NCBI RefSeq assembly: GCF_004571195.1
Contig: NZ_CP038272.1
Span: forward strand, 1 to 60,873
Source: Legionella geestiana
GTDB lineage: Bacteria; Pseudomonadota; Gammaproteobacteria; Legionellales; Legionellaceae
DNA: 60,873 nucleotides
Direction: 5' to 3'
In this document: one piece after another, positions 33,977-41,607 of the stretch
How positions within the stretch are numbered: position 1 is the stretch's first letter
How the letters are laid out: each line of letters starts with the position of its first letter
The notes under the pieces: generated by a model
What the model was told of the DNA's origin: nothing
The model's database searches: none
What the model saw: the letters and a program-made list of their open reading frames with translations, nothing else
Position numbers and translations under genes: made by a program

Positions 33977-34174
33977 TCAGTGAAGCAACTGAATGCCGTT
34001 TTTTTGGTGCAATACGAACGACAGATACTCTTTTGCGCGCTCAGCACGCTGAGACACTCTCCACCAGTCGATGTTGTTGCTTTCCTGGCTCGCAAGAAAA
34101 AGCTTCTCAGAACAATCCATTAGCACGGACAATAGCTCCTCAATGCTCACAACATGCAACTGTGCAATAGTCAT
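33977..34174 (-). CDS. Small hypothetical protein
   Basis: 65 residues. Its start overlaps the stop of the replication P-like gene (ATGA), strong support for a real operon member. Helical, with a WWRVSQRAERAKEYL segment. No family is recognised. Confidence 0.65.
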   Translation of the reverse strand: MTIAQLHVVSIEELLSVLMDCSEKLFLASQESNNIDWWRVSQRAERAKEYLSFVLHQKNGIQLLH

Positions 34175-34851
34175 GACGCGCTCCCAAGAATTTTTTTGAT
34201 TTCATTCAGGTGCTGCCTTGCAATTTCCCGACGTCTTGAGTGTACGTGAACAGGAGAAACATCAACTTTTGGCAGAACATGCCCCTGACGCATTAGATTG
34301 CAGGCTGTTTCATACAGTGGCACAAACATCTTCCAGGCGCGCTGCACGTCGTCTATCCGCATAAAATCCGCGGGAAGTTTCGCAGCAATGTAGCGCACAA
34401 CAGGATGACTCCAGCCCATTTGGTGGGCGCAGGAAGCATGTCGCTGAATTTCGTTGAATGCAGCCCCCGCACTCGGCAAATCAATTTCTTCATACCAGGC
34501 CAGGCACAGTGCACGAAATTGCAGCGGGTTTGGGGGAAAGTCACAAAACTTCCCATTCTCTCGTGTTGCATAGAGGCGCTTCACGCCACTATCTATGGCT
34601 TTTGGAGTTAAGTCGCCAAGGATTTCAAACCAGGTACCGTTGTCCGACAGGCCGTGTCGATTCGTGAAAAGTTGCCCATACACATTCGTCAATTTCTGCC
34701 AGAGCCATTTCAAATGATTGGGATTGATCATTTTCGCAGACGATTGTCGGACAGTTGAATGGGACTTCTTCTCCGGGATGCTCGGCACCCTGATTGTGGA
34801 ATGCGACAAGCTCAACGATGTTTCCAGAAGTTTTTTTGCGGCCATTGCCAT
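34171..34851 (-). CDS. Replication protein P-like (helicase-loader candidate)
   Basis: 226 residues. The segment MINPNHLKWLWQKLTNVYGQ followed by a W-rich region and CDFPPNPLQFRALC recalls lambda P-type replication proteins, which load the host replicative helicase. It is out of frame with, and overlaps by 227 nt, the upstream O/DnaT-like gene. The conserved part begins at the second methionine (residue 41, about 34731), so translation may start there and shorten the overlap. Confidence 0.7.
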   Translation of the reverse strand: MAMAAKKLLETSLSLSHSTIRVPSIPEKKSHSTVRQSSAKMINPNHLKWLWQKLTNVYGQLFTNRHGLSDNGTWFEILGDLTPKAIDSGVKRLYATRENGKFCDFPPNPLQFRALCLAWYEEIDLPSAGAAFNEIQRHASCAHQMGWSHPVVRYIAAKLPADFMRIDDVQRAWKMFVPLYETACNLMRQGHVLPKVDVSPVHVHSRRREIARQHLNEIKKILGSAS

Positions 34852-35719
34852 GATTACTGCTCCTTGAGTTTTCCGTACTAATCTTTCGGCGAGTTTCCTG
34901 TTGCTGCGAGTACCTGGAGCCGTTCTCCAGCCAAAGCAGATATACCGCGTTAAAATCTGCCCACACGGTTTGATGCATCTGGTTGTAGCGAATGAAAGCG
35001 GCTATTTCGTCAGGCTCCTCAGCACGCAGATATCCTCTGCCCTTTGCAATGTCCAAAACCTCGCGTGACGGCTTGAAATGTGGATCAATCGGCTTCTTCA
35101 TTCCGCAGTTAGTTGAGTTGTTTGTATATATATTATTTTTCTTTACAGACTCAGGTATGTCAGGAAGTGTGTTAACTTCTGTGTTTTGCTCATTACCAAA
35201 ACAACCCTCGTCGCCAGTACTGGCAATGCTTTCTGGTATGTCATGAACAGTATTAAGTTCACTGTCAACGTCTGCTTGAGCATATACTTCAAAAATGCCA
35301 GGCATAGTTGGAAAGATAAATCGAAGTTTCTGGCCTTCGGTAACAACTTTGAAGTCCTTTGGGCATTCACGTTCAATTGATTTGATGAAATTTCGAATGG
35401 ATTGTTTTGTTGGCATACCGCTTTCCTTGCGACCCGGTGCTGGCTTTATAAACAAAAGCTGTTGGAGATCAGCATAAGTTATACCTTCAACAATACCGGT
35501 ACACTTATCTGCTAGAGATAATAAATAGAAAATCAATACAACTTGAGAATGCGGCAGGCCACAAAATAACTTACTGAAAACATACTGTTGCCTATTACGG
35601 AAATCGTTCGTACACATCCTGCAGAAAATCCTTATCATATTCCGGTGGTTTATTCCGGAATAAAAATTGTTTACACTTCCCGCATCAAGGGAAGATTCCC
35701 CATAAATGGCGTTCCCCAT
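34625..35719 (-). CDS. Replication protein O/DnaT-like
   Basis: A frame of 364 residues. The more likely start is the ATG at 35638 (337 residues) or 35617, because 35639-35719 is filled with palindromes. The N-terminal part resembles a replication-initiator winged helix (QQYVFSKLFCGLPHSQVVLI). The motif DPHFKPSREVLDIAKGRGY followed by FIRYNQMHQTVWADFNAVYL matches the DnaT DNA-binding/helicase-loading domain. With the P-like gene and the facing repressor it forms a phage-style replication module. Family assignment is by motif only. Confidence 0.7.
   Translation of the reverse strand: MGNAIYGESSLDAGSVNNFYSGINHRNMIRIFCRMCTNDFRNRQQYVFSKLFCGLPHSQVVLIFYLLSLADKCTGIVEGITYADLQQLLFIKPAPGRKESGMPTKQSIRNFIKSIERECPKDFKVVTEGQKLRFIFPTMPGIFEVYAQADVDSELNTVHDIPESIASTGDEGCFGNEQNTEVNTLPDIPESVKKNNIYTNNSTNCGMKKPIDPHFKPSREVLDIAKGRGYLRAEEPDEIAAFIRYNQMHQTVWADFNAVYLLWLENGSRYSQQQETRRKISTENSRSSNHGNGRKKTSGNIVELVAFHNQGAEHPGEEVPFNCPTIVCENDQSQSFEMALAEIDECVWATFHESTRPVGQRYLV
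35649..35664. promoter_or_regulatory. 16-bp perfect palindrome in replication leader
   Basis: TTTATTCCGGAATAAA reads the same on both strands. It lies directly before the likely start of the O-like gene and is a candidate repressor or initiator binding site. Confidence 0.5.
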
Positions 35720-35738
35720 TTATGGGGAATCTATTATA
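35701..35738. promoter_or_regulatory. Overlapping operators and -10 of the replication/repressor divergent promoters
   Basis: TTCCCCAT-TT-ATGGGGAA (35712-35729) is a perfect 8-2-8 inverted repeat. It overlaps a second repeat, CATAAATGG (35701-35709) with CCATTTATG (35716-35724). On the minus strand a consensus TATAAT lies at 35738-35733, so transcription of the replication genes would start inside the repeat. A repressor bound here could control both directions. Confidence 0.6.
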
Positions 35739-35749
35739 TATGGTGAGCC

Positions 35750-36415
35750 ATGTCAATAGCTACTGTTCTTCCCCTGCTTCTGCAGAAGTATAATCTCAAC
35801 GCCTTGGAGCTTGAGCGGATGACTGGGGTGCCTTCGAGCACCATTTACAGATTACTTAAAGGGTCAGCCGCAAATCCTACTGTTGAAGTTTTAAAAAAAA
35901 TTTCCTCTTTTTTTCAAATAACAATTAGTCAGTTAATTGGTGAAGAGCCCATGGGCTGCAAACAAATACCGCTTATTCAACCGAATAAAATTTGGGAATT
36001 TATTGCTCATCCAATGAAATTTTATTCGGATCTAAAAAAAGTTCCTGTTGACTTCCCCTTAGGTAATAATTGTTTCGCAACTATTGCCATGGATAATCTA
36101 ATGGAACCTTTTATCTTAATAAATTCTATGGTTATTGTTGACCCTGATAGGGAAATATGTAACAAGGACTTCGTTTTACTAATCTCTAATGAAGCTTCAT
36201 TACCAAAAATCAGACAAACCATATTTGATGGTGATGATTGCTATATAAGAGTTCTGAATTCTAATTGTAATATAGATATAGAAAAAATCAGCTTTGACGA
36301 TTATGTTTTTTGCGGATCTATAGTTCACTATAGAACGAATCTTTTTGATATGGATTTATACAAATTTATGGCGGATAAGGACTTACATGAAGAGAAAATG
36401 GTTTTAAAAAAATGA
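35750..36415 (+). CDS. CI/LexA-like repressor with degenerate protease site
   Basis: 221 residues. The N-terminal XRE helix-turn-helix (LELERMTGVPSSTIYRLLKG, about 18-40) is followed by an S24-like domain from about residue 100. The usual DSMEP serine motif reads DNLMEP here, so the nucleophilic Ser is replaced. Self-cleavage in response to DNA damage is therefore unlikely, although a Lys remains in SLPKIRQ. A GGTGAG ribosome-binding site precedes the ATG. It is divergent from the replication genes, across palindromic operators it probably binds. Confidence 0.83.
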   Translation: MSIATVLPLLLQKYNLNALELERMTGVPSSTIYRLLKGSAANPTVEVLKKISSFFQITISQLIGEEPMGCKQIPLIQPNKIWEFIAHPMKFYSDLKKVPVDFPLGNNCFATIAMDNLMEPFILINSMVIVDPDREICNKDFVLLISNEASLPKIRQTIFDGDDCYIRVLNSNCNIDIEKISFDDYVFCGSIVHYRTNLFDMDLYKFMADKDLHEEKMVLKK

Positions 36416-37164
36416 ACATTAATTTCCTCAAGAATAAACTGAAATTTATATCAAGAAAATCTGAAATAGATAGAGATTCATTATTGATATTTATAGGAAT
36501 GCTCTATACAACTATTTTCTTCTCATCGTTTATACTTGGATATAAGGGTGTGCAAATAGGCGGCGGTATACTTTGTGCATCTGTTTTTATTTTTCCTTTA
36601 TTATTTCCCATTAACGACTCAATCTCTGAATTAATTAGCCCTAGAGCCTCTTATTTTCTCATTATATTTATAATAATATGTGAATTTTTGTTCAGCTTAG
36701 TAACATACTGTATTGCAATGTTGCCATCACCAACCCACTGGGATAATCAATCGATTTATCCAATTTTAACATCCGGCTTCATACATATCGCGATAGCCGA
36801 CTCAATATCATTGGCAATAGGTTTTTTCGCTAACACATATATTTTTAGCAAATGGGGTCTTAAGATTTTCGGCACTGGTTTTTTTAGGAGGAGCCTTGGT
36901 GCCACCGCTGTTGGTGAGCTTCTTTTCACAATATCTACAAACTTTATTACTTTCCATGGGCTGGGAAATGCAGGATTGCTTGATACGCTGAACATTATAG
37001 GATCAGATTACGCATTTAAAATGTTGTACTCATTATTAATTTGCATACCCAATGCGTACTTTGTGCAAAGAATAAAGAAATTAAAATATGCAGAACACAC
37101 TAAACAAACTCAAAACACTAATGTTTTTGCTCTTAAATTGACCGAACCCTCCTATCGAGAGTGA
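36412..37164 (+). CDS. VUT-family (queuosine-precursor-type) transporter
   Basis: A 250-residue membrane protein with about six helices and the family pattern FPLLFPINDSISELISP, a variant of the VUT/YhhQ motif, plus RRSLGATAVGELLFTISTNF. Members import queuosine precursors or vitamins. Its start overlaps the repressor stop (ATGA), an odd coupling of a transporter with a plasmid repressor. It converges on the following gene with a 32-bp overlap of coding ends. Confidence 0.75.
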   Translation: MNINFLKNKLKFISRKSEIDRDSLLIFIGMLYTTIFFSSFILGYKGVQIGGGILCASVFIFPLLFPINDSISELISPRASYFLIIFIIICEFLFSLVTYCIAMLPSPTHWDNQSIYPILTSGFIHIAIADSISLAIGFFANTYIFSKWGLKIFGTGFFRRSLGATAVGELLFTISTNFITFHGLGNAGLLDTLNIIGSDYAFKMLYSLLICIPNAYFVQRIKKLKYAEHTKQTQNTNVFALKLTEPSYRE

Positions 37165-37666
37165 TGACATTATTTCTTTTAACGGAATTACGCATTTTAA
37201 ACTCTTGCTCAGCATCGTGATATCCTACGATGCTTCCTATGCAGGCGCTATCTTCAGCTTTAAATTTTCTTAAAATCTCAATATTAGAATAAACTTCTTT
37301 TGCTAATTTTATATGTAGTTTATTCTTATCATCCATATAAACTACCAACGGAGCCTCTAGCTGTTCTGAAAATCTATGATTAATTAGAGAATATTGGGAT
37401 TGGTATTTTTTTTCGGTAATTTTTCTTTGATTATCAATCACGGCCATCAGTATTTTATCGTAATCATCATCAGAGAAAATGGTTTTATCTCTTGCTATTT
37501 TTAGTAAGTCTATCGCATTTTTTTGTACAGGACTTAAACACTTGCCTTCAAGTCTAACATTAAAACTTACATGCCTACTTTCCTCATCAAGCACTTCATC
37601 CACTATCGAAAATGCAAAATCATTTTTTCTCTTTATTATTTCAAGTATTTTCTTTAAAATAAGCAT
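37133..37666 (-). CDS. Hypothetical protein, 177 residues
   Basis: Mixed helix/strand, highly charged, with a repeated lysine-rich N-terminus and LEAPLVVYMDDKNKLHIKLA. No family is recognised. AT-rich codon use matches its neighbours. The end overlaps the VUT-family gene tail-to-tail. Confidence 0.6.
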   Translation of the reverse strand: MLILKKILEIIKRKNDFAFSIVDEVLDEESRHVSFNVRLEGKCLSPVQKNAIDLLKIARDKTIFSDDDYDKILMAVIDNQRKITEKKYQSQYSLINHRFSEQLEAPLVVYMDDKNKLHIKLAKEVYSNIEILRKFKAEDSACIGSIVGYHDAEQEFKMRNSVKRNNVITLDRRVRSI

Positions 37667-37722
37667 TAGTTAACTTCCTTACTATGCCCATCGATAATGG
37701 CATTGGATTTTACCACAGCAAT

Positions 37723-37735
37723 ATTGATAATCAAT
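37723..37735. promoter_or_regulatory. 13-bp palindrome before the methyltransferase gene
   Basis: ATTGAT-A-ATCAAT lies 20 bp before the start of the methyltransferase gene. It is an operator candidate; the regulator is unknown. Confidence 0.3.
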
Positions 37736-37754
37736 CATTTTAAGTGTAATCACC

Positions 37755-38594
37755 ATGCCAAAACATATCTACAATGATCCTAAATACTATAGTGAAAACA
37801 ATGCACTACAGTATAACTTCGCGATGAGAATGCTTCGCCATTTGAGCTTTCAAAAAGACTCGCGCGTATTGGATATAGGATGTGGTGATGGATTGATTAC
37901 AAGCGAGGTTGCCCGAATTGTCTCTGATGGATGCGTAATCGGTACTGATATTTCACAGAAAATGGTTGAACATGCAGCCACTCAATATTGCTCTATCCCA
38001 AATATTCGCTTTATTCAGATGGATGCGAGTCAAAACATTTTTCGTGAACAATTTGATATCATTACATCGTTTAACTGTTTGCACTGGGTAAGTGATCAGC
38101 ATTCCGCTCTATTAGGAATAGCCAAGGCTGCAGTTGAGGGGGCTCAAATCGCCCTTCTTTTATCACATAAAAAATCTTTGTATCATGAAGTCCTTGATGC
38201 TTTATGTTCCTCAGACGAATGGAGCCTTTACTTCAAAGACCAAAAAAGTGCCAGACAATTTTTTTCGGCAGATTTCTACCGTGAACTATTGGTTGAATCT
38301 GGACTTGATATTATCAGTCTCAACGAAGAGGAAATGATATATCACTTTGAATCAAAAGAATCTGTTGCTGCTTTTTTTGCAGCAGCAGGCTCACAGCCTA
38401 CGCTCTTGCCTTCTTCCAAACGATCAAGATTCATTTCAGAGTTTTCAGATGCTTACACTAAAAATGTTAAAACTCGTCAAGATGGAGCAATTCCAATTGC
38501 CTTCTGGTGCTTACAGATAGTTGCTAGAAAACCCTCTCTTCTGCCATCAGTTAGACCTGAAAGAGAAACGCAGGCTTTTTTTGCAAAGCTCTAA
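37755..38594 (+). CDS. Class I SAM-dependent methyltransferase
   Basis: 279 residues. Motif I is VLDIGCGDGLITSEVA (about 39-54), motif II VIGTDIS, then FDIITSFNCLHWVSDQHSAL. The fold resembles trans-aconitate/BioC-type small-molecule methyltransferases rather than DNA methylases, as no target-recognition domain is seen. The substrate is unknown. It is a single gene followed by a terminator. Confidence 0.85.
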   Translation: MPKHIYNDPKYYSENNALQYNFAMRMLRHLSFQKDSRVLDIGCGDGLITSEVARIVSDGCVIGTDISQKMVEHAATQYCSIPNIRFIQMDASQNIFREQFDIITSFNCLHWVSDQHSALLGIAKAAVEGAQIALLLSHKKSLYHEVLDALCSSDEWSLYFKDQKSARQFFSADFYRELLVESGLDIISLNEEEMIYHFESKESVAAFFAAAGSQPTLLPSSKRSRFISEFSDAYTKNVKTRQDGAIPIAFWCLQIVARKPSLLPSVRPERETQAFFAKL

Positions 38595-38609
38595 ACCTTA
38601 ATATATCGT

Positions 38610-38652
38610 AAGACGGTTTAACCACCGTCTTCATCTTATCTTCGGTGGTTAA
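38610..38652. terminator. Nested alternative hairpins between convergent genes
   Basis: AAGACGG/CCGTCTT (38610-38616, 38625-38631) and TTAACCACCG/CGGTGGTTAA (38618-38627, 38643-38652) share bases, so only one can form at a time. It probably acts as a bidirectional terminator. It overlaps the stop of the minus-strand RHH gene. Confidence 0.55.
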
Positions 38653-39116
38653 CTGAGGCTCATTATAGAATCGAAGAAAGCTTTATCTCCGAGACTTAGC
38701 CTTATGGATAACGCTTTTCGTATCAGTCCAATTCTTACATCTCTCATTAGTGGCTTTGTGAGTTTAATATTTTTTTCAAGATCTAGTATTTTGACCATTA
38801 TTTCATCAGAAAGAAATATCTGAGTTGCATTCATTAGCGGTTTTTGACTTAGACCTTCGTTAATATCATCGATTAACTCCGCATAATCTAAACTCCTCTC
38901 ATAATCTGTCCATTTAATTTCTGACACAGTGTGCAGGTAATAGCGGATTGCATCCTCAACCAGCTGCGACTGTTTACCCCTTCCCTTGTAATCCTTTTCT
39001 GCCTGGCTCTTCAGCTTTTCTTTGATATCGATTGGTAAACGTACACATACCAACCATTTCTTCTTTTTTTGTGGAGCCTTAAAAATTAGTTTTTTTGTAT
39101 TTCTTTTTCCCGTCAT
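38649..39116 (-). CDS. Ribbon-helix-helix-like third partition gene
   Basis: 155 residues from the ATG at 39116, with GGTGAG just upstream. A very basic N-terminus precedes LVCVRLPIDIKEKLKSQAEK, a ribbon-helix-helix-like strand and helix, then SQLVEDAIRYYL. The C-terminal 80 residues are unassigned. It lies after parA and parB on the same strand and may bind the partition site or regulate the operon. Confidence 0.65.
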   Translation of the reverse strand: MTGKRNTKKLIFKAPQKKKKWLVCVRLPIDIKEKLKSQAEKDYKGRGKQSQLVEDAIRYYLHTVSEIKWTDYERSLDYAELIDDINEGLSQKPLMNATQIFLSDEIMVKILDLEKNIKLTKPLMRDVRIGLIRKALSIRLSLGDKAFFDSIMSLS

Positions 39117-39203
39117 GTGCTCACCAATATTCAAATAATCAAAAAAATCAAAAATCGTATATTTAATTTAAAAATCATATACTTACGACAACCTTGACCC
39201 GGG

Positions 39204-40307
39204 TCAAGCTAGCTCTCTAATCGCAAGGTCTTTAATAAAATTCAAGATTCCTTCTAGCGATTTGAATGTTTGCTCTCCGTTTTGATTAAACTCCAACTCA
39301 GGGAATCTCTGGATTAGAAACTTCTGTAATAAAACAGCTTCATTTTCTCTATTAATTTTAAATGTTGCAGATTTTTTTATAGCCCCACCATTCTTACCTC
39401 TGGCTTTTGTTTTCTTCTGAATAGTCTCTTCAACCTTTGAATTATCATTCAAAATTTTTTCAATCTCAGAGTACGATTTTGCCACTAATAATCTAATCGC
39501 TTTAAAGGTCAATTGATTTTTAGCAATCTTATCGAACAAAATTTGGGGGTATTTTCTTGGCTCCGAACAGATAGACCTTAACGCACTTGCTATACTTTCG
39601 TTTAGACCAATAATGCTGGATAATTCCTTGTTTGTTAATGACTCTGAAGTTTTATCAGAAAATAACTCTTGAACAATTTTGAAATTCTGGGCTACCGTAA
39701 GGCCTTTCCTTAAATTATTCTCAGATAGCTGTCTTCTTAACTTACGATGTTTAACTTTTAACTTGGCAAGCATGCTTTCATCAGTGATTTCAATGCATGT
39801 TACTGTTTTGACTCCAGCCATCATTGCAGCAAGACGTCTTTGATGCCCCTCTAATATAACGTACCCATATTCAAGAGCTGAATTATTGAAATAATCAGGA
39901 TCATTGTTTTTATCTGCCAAAAATATTTCTATTGGCTCAATCAAGCCTTCATTTCTTATTGAGTATGCAAGCTCTTTAAGAAAGTTATAACTTTCTTCTA
40001 ATTCATCATCTTTTGAAACATTCAATAGTTCAAAATCAGGAATGACATATTGCCCATTCTTTTCGTCATACATACACAAAGAAGAATCGGAGCCAAGGTG
40101 CAGGTGCTCTTTAAGCCATGACTCATCAATGCGTTCACCAGGCCTCGGGTTCTGAGGGTCAGGTATAAGCTCAAATGGATCATGCTCAACAAGCTGTTTA
40201 CCGCGCGTGTATTTGGTATTCGCAGTAATTCCTGCGCGAGTAACGGTATCGGGCTTACTTACCTTATTAGCAAGAGAATTCGTAATTATTTTCTTTTTTG
40301 TTAACAT
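39204..40307 (-). CDS. parB: ParB-family partition protein
   Basis: 367 residues from the ATG at 40307, chosen because GGAG sits nine bases upstream; an earlier start at 40340 overlaps parA further. The ParB nuclease-fold domain shows DPQNPRPGERIDESW, then GYVILEGHQRRLAAMMAG and a helix-turn-helix near ELSSIIGLNESIASALRSI. It loads at parS and is moved by ParA. The coding start overlaps the 3' end of parA. Confidence 0.92.
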   Translation of the reverse strand: MLTKKKIITNSLANKVSKPDTVTRAGITANTKYTRGKQLVEHDPFELIPDPQNPRPGERIDESWLKEHLHLGSDSSLCMYDEKNGQYVIPDFELLNVSKDDELEESYNFLKELAYSIRNEGLIEPIEIFLADKNNDPDYFNNSALEYGYVILEGHQRRLAAMMAGVKTVTCIEITDESMLAKLKVKHRKLRRQLSENNLRKGLTVAQNFKIVQELFSDKTSESLTNKELSSIIGLNESIASALRSICSEPRKYPQILFDKIAKNQLTFKAIRLLVAKSYSEIEKILNDNSKVEETIQKKTKARGKNGGAIKKSATFKINRENEAVLLQKFLIQRFPELEFNQNGEQTFKSLEGILNFIKDLAIRELA

Positions 40308-41223
40308 TTTCTGCATCTCCAAGAACTGCATTATAAACAAACTCGCCTAACGCAATTGCCTCCATGGCAAAACGATCGTTTTCTTTTAACTCAGTATACG
40401 GAGCTGTAATAGGAGCCTGATCTTCATCAATATCTACTGCCCTGGGAGAATCATGTATTTCGATGTCCTCAATTAATAGTTTTCTCAACATGGGATTAGC
40501 TTTAATTGTGTCAATAATACGATTCTGTGGCGTTCTTTTGTTGTAATCGACTTTATTTTTTAGTAAACCAATTATTTTCGCTTGCGAATTAGCAGGTCTA
40601 TAGACATTTTGACGATTCACCAAATCAACCATACCAGCCAATCCCTGTAGAGATTTATTACTGAGCTCCAGAGGTATTAAAACGTGTGTTGCAGCTCTAA
40701 TGGCACTTTGTGTAAGTGGCCCTTTAGCTGGGGGGGTATCAATAATGACAAGGTCGTATCCACATTCAATAAAATCATCCATCGCAAAAAAATCGTAAGG
40801 ACGTCGCACAATGCTTTCCAAGCTATCACTATACTCAAACGACTCGATGTCCTTAATCAAACCAGCATCACTTGGTAAGATATCAAGGTTATCTAGATCA
40901 GTTGGATAGGGGACTACTGGTCTTTCTGTCCACATATCCAGTGCAGACGATCTACCATCCCATCCATCATCTTCAGGATCATTTGAATCATAATCCGGGT
41001 GCAATGGCGGTTTGTAACTGGACATATCTCTTATACGCGTATCACGAAGAAACCTATACGACATGTTTCCTTGAGGATCGAAATCGAGCACAAGAACTTT
41101 TTTGTTCTTCTTAAATGCGATATAGGTAGAAATTAGTTGGCTAATTAAACTTTTCCCAACCCCTCCCTTATTATTAGCGACAACCAAAACTTTGGATTTT
41201 TTAGCAGCCATCCCATTCTCCAC
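40267..41223 (-). CDS. parA: ParA-family partition ATPase
   Basis: 318 residues. Walker A is the deviant KGGVGKS (about 19-25) and the A' motif is VLDFDPQGN. Walker B is LVIIDTPPAK. There is no N-terminal helix-turn-helix of the P1 type, so autoregulation may rely on another protein. Divergent from the winged-helix gene at 41608, with inverted repeats in between. Confidence 0.95.
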   Translation of the reverse strand: MENGMAAKKSKVLVVANNKGGVGKSLISQLISTYIAFKKNKKVLVLDFDPQGNMSYRFLRDTRIRDMSSYKPPLHPDYDSNDPEDDGWDGRSSALDMWTERPVVPYPTDLDNLDILPSDAGLIKDIESFEYSDSLESIVRRPYDFFAMDDFIECGYDLVIIDTPPAKGPLTQSAIRAATHVLIPLELSNKSLQGLAGMVDLVNRQNVYRPANSQAKIIGLLKNKVDYNKRTPQNRIIDTIKANPMLRKLLIEDIEIHDSPRAVDIDEDQAPITAPYTELKENDRFAMEAIALGEFVYNAVLGDAENVNKKENNYEFSC

Positions 41224-41607
41224 AATTTAAATACATTTCTACAATACCTAAATTTCTCCCGCATATCAACAAATACTCAATACCGTATTGAGTATTTTTC
41301 ATTGATGATGACACATAGGGAGAACCCAATAAAAATCAGAGTTTTATTGGGAATAAACGGTTCTTGTGTTTTTCTGTATTGAGTATTGACATGGAAATAT
41401 ATGATCACGTATAAATGGATCATATTGCACACGACAAAAAACATCTGGGGATGGGGAATGTAAGAACTTGTGTTTATTTTATTAATTGAGGAGGGATTCG
41501 AGGAAAGTCTGCAAACTTCCCTCGAATGTATGACTTAGATATAAAGTCGATATTCGCACTATTGATTATATCTAGGTTCTCTATTTTATACAATAAGGAA
41601 CTATTGT
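41224..41607. promoter_or_regulatory. Intergenic region rich in inverted repeats; parS or origin candidate
   Basis: Three strong inverted repeats occur in 155 bp. The first is AATACTCAATAC-C-GTATTGAGTATT (41272-41296), with a further half-site at 41376-41387. The second is CCCAATAAAA/TTTTATTGGG (41325-41334, 41342-41351). The third is ATATGATC/GATCATAT (41399-41406, 41418-41425). It lies between divergent parA and the winged-helix gene. No classical iteron array is seen. Confidence 0.6.

Noticed and set aside
41272-41296. Reading the palindrome near parA as a simple terminator
   Set aside because: Both flanking genes start, rather than end, here, and a further half-site lies 80 bp away, which fits an operator or partition site better.
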